17,762 nucleotides of DNA, taken from NCBI GenBank assembly GCA_024256245.1, contig JAKLZD010000094.1, positions 1-17,762 on the forward strand, given 5' to 3'. Origin of the DNA: Candidatus Methylarchaceae archaeon HK01M. Its GTDB lineage: Archaea; Thermoproteota; Nitrososphaeria; Nitrososphaerales; JACAEJ01. The position numbers and the translations under genes are program-made. A model generated the notes under the pieces. The model was not told the DNA's origin and ran no database searches. It was given only the letters and a program-made list of their open reading frames with translations. Positions within the stretch are counted from its first letter, which is position 1. Each line of letters starts with the position of its first letter. This document shows, one piece after another, positions 7,699 through 13,721 of this stretch.

Positions 7699-8535
7699 AT
7701 GGAATCCGAATATGCCTTTGCAATGATAAGGGAGATCATCGTTTTGGGCAGTGGTGGAGGGAGGGTGGTTACTATGAAACAAGAGAGGAGAACTGGGGGG
7801 CTGGCCTTCCTCCTGGACGATAGTATATTTATAATCGATCCTGGTCCTGGTTCCATATATCACTTCAATCAACTCCATCTCGACCCCTTCTTAGTAAAGG
7901 GTGTTTTGTTATCTCATAGGCATCCAGACCATTACTGTGATGCCGAAATCTACATAGAAGCAGTTACAAGAGGAGGGAATGTAAAGCAAGGTTTATTGAT
8001 CGGATCGAAAAGTGTACTAGAGCCTGTAGATGAGATGGGGTATCCTGCTATTTCCACATACCATAAAAACCTCCCTGAAGTAGTTGTATCGATGGCTCCT
8101 GGTGAAACCATAGTCTACGATAAGATCAAGATTACGGCTCTAAAATCCTTCCACACCGACCTTTACGCTATAGGCTTCCGACTCGATGATGATAAACGAT
8201 CTATATCCTACTTCACAGATACAGAGTTCAAGGAAGAGATGATAAGAGGTGCTGAATCTTCTGATCTCTTGATTTTAAGTGTTTTAAGACCCGGTAATAA
8301 AAGACTTCGAGGTCATTTATGTATAGATGATGCGATAAAGATCGTTGAGCTTCTATCGCCTAGAATGGTCTTGATTACTCACTTCGGCTATAAGATGATC
8401 AGGGCCCCTCCTGAAAATGAGGCTAAAAAGATAACTGAAAGGACGGGGATAGATACTATCGCTGCCATCGATGGTATGAAGATCACACTTTCAAAGTCTT
8501 TTGAATCCCTTGATTCTTACATGAAAAATAGATGA
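7699..8535 (+). CDS. Metallo-beta-lactamase-fold hydrolase (RNase Z-like group)
   Basis: The protein opens with the fold's first strand, IREIIVLGSGGGR, and has the metal motif HxHxDH as SHRHPDH (H73, H75, D77, H78 counted from the ATG at 7699). Further metal residues are likely in KSFHTD, YFTDTE, RGHL and the late LITHFG. The order resembles COG1234-type MBL hydrolases related to RNase Z, but the RNase Z exosite arm is not evident. The substrate is therefore unknown. In-frame starts are possible at 7657, 7699 and 7723. I prefer 7699 (278 residues) because a TATA-like AATAGTTTATC at 7672-7682 would give a leaderless message there; 7723 is also reasonable. It is divergent from porC and convergent with the regulator at 8601. 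Confidence 0.82.
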   Translation: MESEYAFAMIREIIVLGSGGGRVVTMKQERRTGGLAFLLDDSIFIIDPGPGSIYHFNQLHLDPFLVKGVLLSHRHPDHYCDAEIYIEAVTRGGNVKQGLLIGSKSVLEPVDEMGYPAISTYHKNLPEVVVSMAPGETIVYDKIKITALKSFHTDLYAIGFRLDDDKRSISYFTDTEFKEEMIRGAESSDLLILSVLRPGNKRLRGHLCIDDAIKIVELLSPRMVLITHFGYKMIRAPPENEAKKITERTGIDTIAAIDGMKITLSKSFESLDSYMKNR

Positions 8536-8600
8536 TCATTTGTTAATGACCGATGAAGATGAAACCTTGAATGGACCAGCTTTCCAAGGCACGGCCCAGC

Positions 8601-8975
8601 TCATCTTCTTCGCAGTTTCCACCCCATCCTTCTGAAAAGTGATACAATTTCGGGAATTTCGGCTGCAAATCTAACATGAGTGCAATCTTCAGATCTATCC
8701 AATTCACAGATAATCTTACCCTCTCTTATGAGAACATTCACCCATCTGTTCAGAGTCTCATCAAATATCGTCACACTATCCTTGGTTACGTTCCAGACTT
8801 TAAGTGCATGGACAATTCGGTTGATTTCATACCCAAGTTCTGAAAGTCTTTTCCTTATCGCCTCTTTGATGAACTCTGGGCGGCTCTCATATCCATATCT
8901 TCCATCCCTTATAATCGAGTCTATCTTATCGATAAGCTCTTTTGGAAGGCTTACAGAAGCGAACTTTTTGGACAT
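8601..8975 (-). CDS. Ribbon-helix-helix (CopG-type) regulator with Cys/His C-terminal tail
   Basis: The first 48 residues form a ribbon-helix-helix DNA-binding domain: strand FASVSLPK, helix ELIDKIDSIIRDG, the turn YESRPEFI and helix KEAIRKRLSELG. The rest (50-124) has a predicted helix and then a strand-rich segment with C90, C98 and H100 in CELDRSEDCTHVRFA, a possible metal site. It ends with SLFRRMGWKLRRR. I recall this kind of C-terminal domain in other archaeal CopG-like proteins, where the ligand is not known. The ATG at 8975 is chosen over an in-frame TTG at 8981 because a TATA-like element at 8999-9008 predicts initiation near 8978. It is divergent from the cysteine protease and faces a palindrome (9012-9025) that may be its operator. 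Confidence 0.8.
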   Translation of the reverse strand: MSKKFASVSLPKELIDKIDSIIRDGRYGYESRPEFIKEAIRKRLSELGYEINRIVHALKVWNVTKDSVTIFDETLNRWVNVLIREGKIICELDRSEDCTHVRFAAEIPEIVSLFRRMGWKLRRR

Positions 8976-8998
8976 GGTCAATCTATAGAACTAAGACC

Positions 8999-9054
8999 AA
9001 TTTAACATTTCCGTTATCTGTAACGTATGTGCAAATTATTATGTATTTAAATAT
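8999..9054. promoter_or_regulatory. Divergent promoters and candidate operator between RHH regulator and protease
   Basis: Minus-strand TATA-like TGTTAAATTG (8999-9008) serves the regulator. Plus-strand GTATTTAAATAT (9043-9054) serves the protease, predicting a start near 9075, about 10 bases before its ATG. Between them is a perfect inverted repeat CGTTA-TCTG-TAACG (9012-9025), directly upstream of the regulator's box. Its size and symmetry suit a dimeric ribbon-helix-helix protein. The operator role is inferred. Confidence 0.45.
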
Positions 9055-9084
9055 TCATGGCGTCTATTCTAATATCGATCTATT

Positions 9085-9957
9085 ATGAGTAAAATAGAAA
9101 AGAAGGGAATGGGATGGCTTCCAGACTATCCTGATTATCGAGATTATACAGTGGAGCATGAGAAGATTAAGCCTATGGTACAAAAGATACGAGTAGAAGA
9201 GCCTGTGACGGTAGGTCTTCCAACATCTGTGGACCTCAGGGATTGGTGTTCTCCCATCGAAGATCAAGGACAGCTTGGATCCTGTACAGCACATGCAGGT
9301 ATAGGATTGGTCGAGTATTATGAAAGGAGGGCTTTTGGAAGGCATATAGATGCTTCTAGGCTCTTTCTTTATAAGGTAACAAGAAACCTTCTTCACTGGA
9401 CAGGAGATACTGGAGCCTTTCTTCGAACTACAATGGGAGCTATGGTGCTGTTCGGAGTTCCCCCAGAAGAATATTGGCCCTATACAATAGCCGACTTCGA
9501 TGAGGAGCCAAGTGCGTTCTGTTATGCTTTCGCCCAAGCTTATCAGCCTATTAAATACTTGAGGCTTGATCCACCTGCAATACAGAAGGATATACTTTTG
9601 GCAAGAATCAAGACAAATTTGGCTGCTGGTTTGCCATCGATGTTCGGGTTTACTGTCTACCAATGCATTTCCCAAGCTTCTGCTGAAGGAAAGATTCCTT
9701 ATCCATGTCCTGGAGAGGATATTCTTGGTGGTCATGCTGTGATTGCTGTTGGATATGATAATGAAATGAAGATCAAGAACACTACTTGTGAAAAGGAGAC
9801 TACTGGAGCATTGCTCATCAGGAACTCTTGGGGCGCAGGATGGGGGGATAACGGCTATGGATGGCTACCATATGAGTATGTATTAAAAGGATTGGCAGTC
9901 GATTGGTGGACTATACTTAAAAAAGAATGGGTCGATACAGAGATCTTCAAACTTTAA
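9085..9957 (+). CDS. Papain-family (C1A) cysteine protease, no signal peptide
   Basis: The 290-residue protein opens with GWLPDYPDYRDY (10-21), the usual lead-in of prokaryotic C1A peptidases, and LPTSVDLRD marks the start of the mature fold. The catalytic set is complete: oxyanion Gln Q61 and nucleophile C67 in DQGQLGSCTAHAG, H217 in LGGHAVIAVGYD, and N247 in IRNSWGAGWGDNGYGWLPYEY. There is no signal peptide and only a short N-terminal segment in place of a papain propeptide. An intracellular enzyme with little or no zymogen control is therefore suggested. The family is commoner in bacteria than in archaea, so acquisition by transfer is plausible. It is divergent from the ribbon-helix-helix regulator, which may control it. 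Its target is unknown. Confidence 0.9.
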   Translation: MSKIEKKGMGWLPDYPDYRDYTVEHEKIKPMVQKIRVEEPVTVGLPTSVDLRDWCSPIEDQGQLGSCTAHAGIGLVEYYERRAFGRHIDASRLFLYKVTRNLLHWTGDTGAFLRTTMGAMVLFGVPPEEYWPYTIADFDEEPSAFCYAFAQAYQPIKYLRLDPPAIQKDILLARIKTNLAAGLPSMFGFTVYQCISQASAEGKIPYPCPGEDILGGHAVIAVGYDNEMKIKNTTCEKETTGALLIRNSWGAGWGDNGYGWLPYEYVLKGLAVDWWTILKKEWVDTEIFKL

Positions 9958-10183
9958 TCCAAAAAACATCTTTAGATGCGAATTAATCATCTATCATAAT
10001 GTGATACATACGAAACGATATAAAGAAGAACTATGAGGCAAAAAACAAAGATAGTCTACAATCCTCCCCTCCAAAAACGATAGAGATAGAAGTCATTCCT
10101 ACTTATTGAGGTGTGTAGCAATGTTGTTTTATGAATCGAAAATCTTTTACTATAATAGAGAGAAACTATCAGGTGGATTTGGG

Positions 10184-10276
10184 ATGGCAAAACCTAAAAA
10201 AGGCGAGGAAGAAAAAAAGAAAAAGTACTATTACTATAAGAAGAAAGAGAAGAAAGCTGAAAAAGTCAAAAAATGA
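10184..10276 (+). CDS. Tiny Lys/Tyr-rich protein (30 residues)
   Basis: ATG at 10184 opens a 30-codon frame whose product is almost half lysine. It contains KKGEEEKKKK followed by four consecutive tyrosines and a second lysine run, ending in VKK. A GGTGG ribosome binding site (10172-10176) lies 7 bases upstream, the same kind of site as before the site-2 protease. A TATA-like TTTTACTATAATAG lies near 10145-10158. The frame extends upstream to an ATG at 10121 (51 residues), but that part looks less protein-like. Such composition suggests nucleic-acid or ribosome binding, which is inference only. I recognise no family. It lies convergent to the PriS-type primase, 19 bases from its stop codon. 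Confidence 0.5.
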   Translation: MAKPKKGEEEKKKKYYYYKKKEKKAEKVKK

Positions 10277-10295
10277 TTAAATGAAGAGAATAAGG

Positions 10296-11063
10296 CTATG
10301 GCTTCATAAATTTCGGTATACATCTCTGATCCTCGATGGGGTTGAAGCTCTTAAGCTCGTCTATACCGATAGGAATCACGATTCTAGATACCATACCGTG
10401 TAGACTGTACGGAAGCCTGATCAATCTCATGCCACCAGAGGTAACCCACTCATCTATAAGGTAGCCTTTACCCTTCAGATATCGAGCAAGCCTTCTCCTC
10501 TCTTTATAGCTCATCTTGAATGCCCTCTCATCAGAGACATGGATGTGTAATCCTCTACCTGAATAAACGATCTCGATAGATGAGAATGTCTTCTTAAGTT
10601 CCTCATAGAGTTTTATCGTCTCATCCTTAACCATCTGAAGTTCAAGCTTACAGAAACTTAGACCTTGATGCCTTCTCATCTTATCCGTGAGGGTGCCATG
10701 AATTGGACAAGTAAGATTTTCTGGATCAAGGTCGAAGGCCAACTCTTGGCCAGTTATATTGCCTTTTTCATCGTAAATGTTCCTATCATAATATGCCGAT
10801 TCGGGCATGAACTCAAGAATCCAATCTCTTACCTCCTCAAGATCCCCATATCTTTCGATGATTATGGTGGTAGAAGCATCCTCCTCATACTTTTTCGGGT
10901 AGATTCTGGTATGCCTTCCTATAACAACTGCAAAGATCACTTTTTTCATCCTTCCTTCAAACCATCTTCTAACCCTCTCAAGTTCGAACTCATCTCTATA
11001 GAACTTCTCCCTCTCATCTAGAGTTGAGTAACGCATGCCTTTTGGAAGATGATATCTGACCAT
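10296..11063 (-). CDS. priS: PriS-type archaeo-eukaryotic DNA primase, compact form
   Basis: The 255-residue protein has the hallmarks of the primase small subunit. The N-terminal LDEREKFYRDEF is followed by ELAFDLDPEN with the catalytic pair D111 and D113. A likely zinc site lies at C119, H122, H133 and C138. The signature SGRGLHIHV spans 168-176. The segment DEWVTSGGMRLIRLPYSLHG contains D204, which lines up with the third catalytic Asp, and the end is SFNPIEDQRCIPKFMKP. These pieces match canonical archaeal PriS at both ends. However, only about 28 residues separate the SGRG motif from D204, so the helical subdomain usual in PriS (about 330-350 residues) is nearly absent. It should make RNA/DNA primers with PriL, which is not in this window. 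It may be the main PriS of a lineage with a short form, or a paralogue. Confidence 0.85.
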   Translation of the reverse strand: MVRYHLPKGMRYSTLDEREKFYRDEFELERVRRWFEGRMKKVIFAVVIGRHTRIYPKKYEEDASTTIIIERYGDLEEVRDWILEFMPESAYYDRNIYDEKGNITGQELAFDLDPENLTCPIHGTLTDKMRRHQGLSFCKLELQMVKDETIKLYEELKKTFSSIEIVYSGRGLHIHVSDERAFKMSYKERRRLARYLKGKGYLIDEWVTSGGMRLIRLPYSLHGMVSRIVIPIGIDELKSFNPIEDQRCIPKFMKP

Positions 11064-11165
11064 CTAAATCACATTATAATGAGATAATAATCATAAGTAT
11101 TAAGGAAAAAATTAATCATTTCCTTAAAACAAATAGTTGCTCGCTTCTTAGGCCGGCAAGGGATC

Positions 11166-11396
11166 ATGGCCATGGATAGTATGGAGAAGGTATTAAAAAA
11201 CACCTTCGATGATTTTAATCTCAACAATCATTACCTTTGATGAAAAGAACAAGATGCACTTTAAGGGTGTCCCTGAAACCGAGATTCTCATTATATTGGT
11301 GAAGTGATAAAAGAAGCGAAGAGCTTGATAGAACTGGCCCAATTAAGATCTGGGATGTCTATGGAGCAAGTCTCACGATTTTTATTAGTAGTCTAG
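11166..11396 (+). pseudogene. Possible small gene broken by two frameshifts
   Basis: The 355-base gap 11064-11418 has no intact gene longer than about 30 codons, but coding-like pieces alternate between two frames. Frame one reads MDSMEKVLKNTFDDFNLN from 11172 (or from the ATG at 11166). The +1 frame then reads ITFDEKNKMHFKGVPETEIL to 11307. Frame one resumes at about 11280 with YIGEVIKEAKSLIELAQLRS and MSMEQVSRFL, ending at a TAG at 11394. Joined, they would give a charged protein of about 75-85 residues. The alternative is chance open frames. The family is unknown. It abuts the 3' end of tRNA-Thr, a common integration site, but I see no repeated tRNA end. Confidence 0.3.
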
Positions 11397-11418
11397 GTTA
11401 TCTCTAGATTTCAAATTA

Positions 11419-11503
11419 AGCCTCGGGTGGGTCTCGATCCCACGACCTATTGCTTACAAGGCAATTGCTCTTGGAGGAACTCTTCCAGCTGAGCTACCGA
11501 GGC
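11419..11503 (-). tRNA. tRNA-Thr (anticodon UGU) with 12-nt insertion in the D arm
   Basis: Reading the minus strand, the acceptor strands GCCTCGG and CCGAGGC pair fully. The anticodon arm is ATTGC-CTTGTAA-GCAAT with anticodon TGT. The variable loop is AGGTC, the T arm is GTGGG-ATCGAGA-CCCAC, and base 73 is T, as expected for archaeal tRNA-Thr. No CCA is encoded. The length to base 73 is 85, exactly 12 more than standard. The excess lies in the D arm: GCTC and GAGC enclose 20 bases instead of 8. The insert makes an imperfect tandem repeat (CTGGAAGAGTTC then CTCCAAGAGCAA). I could not draw a standard bulge-helix-bulge splice motif that leaves a D loop with GG. The T loop has A at position 54 instead of the usual U. 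Confidence 0.85.
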
Positions 11504-11601
11504 TGATAGGAATCTAAAACCAGATGTTTATTTGTTTTGCTAAGACCGATTAAGAGCAATGTATTTACCCTCGATAAAATATCCTAATCAGGAGATTGAG
11601 G

Positions 11602-11988
11602 ATGACATCGAAGAAGGAGTTATCTGCTCAATATGGGCATTATGGTGAGAAGCTAGATAAGGCCCTAAAACTAGTATCTAAAGGAAGTGTAAAGCTTCAT
11701 AAGTTCCTCCCTAGTGGGCGTGAGATATGGACGGTTGTAGGTCGAGAGGGTGACCAACTTGTCGATGATTCGCAACCTTACTGTTCCTGTGGACACTTCT
11801 ACTACCAAGTACTTAGTAACAAAGACGATATTTGTTACCATCTACTTGGGTTGAAGGTCGCAAAGAAGACGAAGGAATTCGATTTGATAGAATTTCAGGA
11901 TTCTGAATATCCATCTTTATTAGAAAGCATTCTAAAGGATATAGCGAAGCCACTTAGAAAGGCAAAAAATACTGAGAATATAAAGTAG
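11602..11988 (+). CDS. SWIM zinc-finger protein
   Basis: The 128-residue protein has a SWIM motif CxCx(n)CxH: C61 and C63 in YCSCGHFYY and C78, H80 in ICYHLLGLK. The N-terminal part (1-58) has a helix followed by strands with KLHKFLPSGREIWTVVGREGDQLV, the usual lead-in to SWIM domains. The C-terminus is a short charged helix. SWIM domains bind DNA or protein partners and occur in recombination mediators and MULE-type transposases; here the domain stands alone, so the role is open. The ATG at 11602 is chosen because GGAG (11591-11594) lies 7 bases upstream; a TTG at 11596 is also in frame. The gene ends 12 bases from the convergent ACD gene. Confidence 0.85.
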   Translation: MTSKKELSAQYGHYGEKLDKALKLVSKGSVKLHKFLPSGREIWTVVGREGDQLVDDSQPYCSCGHFYYQVLSNKDDICYHLLGLKVAKKTKEFDLIEFQDSEYPSLLESILKDIAKPLRKAKNTENIK

Positions 11989-12000
11989 GTTAGGCGTGCC

Positions 12001-13452
12001 CTACTTATCTCGTTTATACGCTTTCCTTAAGTATTTCCCATACTCCATGAGGCTGTAAAGTGCCTTTGCGGCCCTCCCAGGCATAGAGTAGGAAGGGATA
12101 CCACTCTTTTCGAACCTTACTCTGAATTCCTCTGCCATCTCCGTCCCCCCCATCACACAAGCCACTACGGGTTTGTTTTGCCCCTTTGCCACATCTGCAA
12201 CCTTTTCAATGACATCATCTAAAATAGAAGGTGTTTGAGGTAAGGTTATGACCAGTAAACCATCTATATCTTTGTCATCAAGCAATATTTTAAGGGCTCT
12301 GGCATACATGTCGCTCGTTGCCAATGCAGTAAGGTCGACCGGGTTTGAGTTCACCATTATGGGGATGAGTTCGCCCCTTGCCTTCAACTCATCAAATTTA
12401 TTTGTTATACTTTCCGAAAGCTTTACGATCGACAGCCCAGATTCTTCGCATGCATCTGTGGCAACAACACCTGGACCTCCACCGTTCGTTAATATAGCAG
12501 TTTTATTACTAGGAGATGGCAGTTGTAGGTTTATGGCCCTACCCATATCGAAGAGCTCTTCCACATCCATCGCCCTTACAATTCCGCACTGTTTGAAGAC
12601 TGCACCATAAATCTGGTCTACTCCGCTCAATGCAGCGGTATGGGATGCAGCCGCCTTCGCCCCGGCCCAAGTCCTCCCTGCCTTCAGAGCAACTATAGGC
12701 TTGACCTTCGTTATACCTTTTGCAGATTCAAAGAACTCTCTTCCTTTGTTTATCCCTTCGATATATAATAGAATCACCTTTGTCCTCTTATCTTTAGCAA
12801 AATAGCTTAGAAGTTCATGCTCTTCTACATCACACCTATTTCCGAGGCTTACGAAAGCCCTCACACCCATGCCATGACCAGCCATATAGTCCAAGGCTGC
12901 AGCCCCAAAGGCCCCGCTCTGACTTATCAGTACGATCGACCCAGGAAAAGGTCTTGCTGTTGCTACAACTTCCCTCCCACTTGAAAGCATTTTGACCTCT
13001 GGTAAGAAGAGCGTATCAATCCCTGAATAAGGGTTGTATATTCCCATGCAGTTTGGACCAATTATCCTTATTCCCGATCTTAAGCCTATTCTTACCACAT
13101 CATCCTCAAGTTTTTTATTCCCTACTTCATTGAACCCAGAGGATATTATTATCGCTGCCTTTACACCTGCCTCTCCAGCATCTTCCATTACGTTAGGAAC
13201 TGCCTCTGCTGGTACCGCTATTACGATCATCTCAACATCTTTCTGAATCTCCTTTAAAGATGGATAGCACTTTATGCCAAGAACTTCAGTGTATTTTGGA
13301 TTCACTGGGTATATTTCTCCCTTAAATATGCCCCTCTCTTTATTCATCAAAAGGTTATGAAACACAACGTTGCCAACTTTTGTTTTTTTATGAGAAGCAC
13401 CTATCGCAGCTACCGATGCTGGCTCAAAGAAGGATTTCATACGATTTTCCAT
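12001..13452 (-). CDS. ADP-forming acyl-CoA (acetyl-CoA) synthetase, alpha subunit
   Basis: This 483-residue protein has the NDP-forming acyl-CoA synthetase alpha architecture. A CoA-binding Rossmann domain starts at FFEPASVAAIGAS (about 8-20), with VNPKYTEVLGIKCYPSL soon after. Two succinyl-CoA-ligase-like domains follow, with GPNCMGIYNP and ILISQSGAFGAA-type sequence. The phospho-accepting histidine is H271 in KAAASHTAALSG. The enzyme normally converts acetyl-CoA (or another acyl-CoA) + ADP + Pi to acid + ATP + CoA, together with an ATP-grasp beta subunit. No beta subunit lies in this window. It is downstream of acs on the same strand, but a 269-base gap and a TATA-like stretch (about 13484-13498) suggest a separate promoter. 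The acyl specificity is not evident. Starts are possible at M1 or M5. Confidence 0.88.
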   Translation of the reverse strand: MENRMKSFFEPASVAAIGASHKKTKVGNVVFHNLLMNKERGIFKGEIYPVNPKYTEVLGIKCYPSLKEIQKDVEMIVIAVPAEAVPNVMEDAGEAGVKAAIIISSGFNEVGNKKLEDDVVRIGLRSGIRIIGPNCMGIYNPYSGIDTLFLPEVKMLSSGREVVATARPFPGSIVLISQSGAFGAAALDYMAGHGMGVRAFVSLGNRCDVEEHELLSYFAKDKRTKVILLYIEGINKGREFFESAKGITKVKPIVALKAGRTWAGAKAAASHTAALSGVDQIYGAVFKQCGIVRAMDVEELFDMGRAINLQLPSPSNKTAILTNGGGPGVVATDACEESGLSIVKLSESITNKFDELKARGELIPIMVNSNPVDLTALATSDMYARALKILLDDKDIDGLLVITLPQTPSILDDVIEKVADVAKGQNKPVVACVMGGTEMAEEFRVRFEKSGIPSYSMPGRAAKALYSLMEYGKYLRKAYKRDK

Positions 13453-13721
13453 AAGATTCTATCCCTTCGTAAATTTATGAAGCGATTTATTTAAATTTGA
13501 ATTGTGTCTCTTTATACTATTATTTAAAAAGAATTTATTTCAAGTCCAGTTGCATATGTACATCTATCCTTGAGATGACCATCTTATCGTTCTTCAAGGA
13601 ATACTGTGTCGATTTTATTATTTTTGCCAAAATTATTTTTTATCAGCTAATGCGAGAATTTCTAACCTTCATAATCAACTAGGATTTTAAGGCCTACTAA
13701 TCTCCTTAATTCTTTTAAAGC
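13453..13721. other. Intergenic region between acs and the ACD alpha gene
   Basis: This 269-base AT-rich stretch holds the minus-strand TATA-like AATTTAAATAAAT (about 13484-13498) for the downstream synthetase gene. A 61-codon plus-strand frame at 13497-13682 encodes a Phe/Ile/Tyr-rich sequence without recognisable features and is probably chance. No hairpin, repeat or RNA gene was found. Confidence 0.4.

Noticed and set aside
9064..9735. 223-codon open frame antisense to the cysteine protease
   Set aside because: It is a mirror of a well-supported gene with complete catalytic residues; its translation is rich in Ser/Cys/Trp without domains, and it has no start signals of its own.
11419..11431. 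Possible attachment site at the 3' end of tRNA-Thr
   Set aside because: No repeat of the tRNA 3' end and no integrase gene were found in the window.
13497..13682. 61-codon plus-strand frame between the acs and ACD genes
   Set aside because: AT-rich low-complexity translation (Phe/Ile/Tyr), no ribosome binding site, no recognisable motif.
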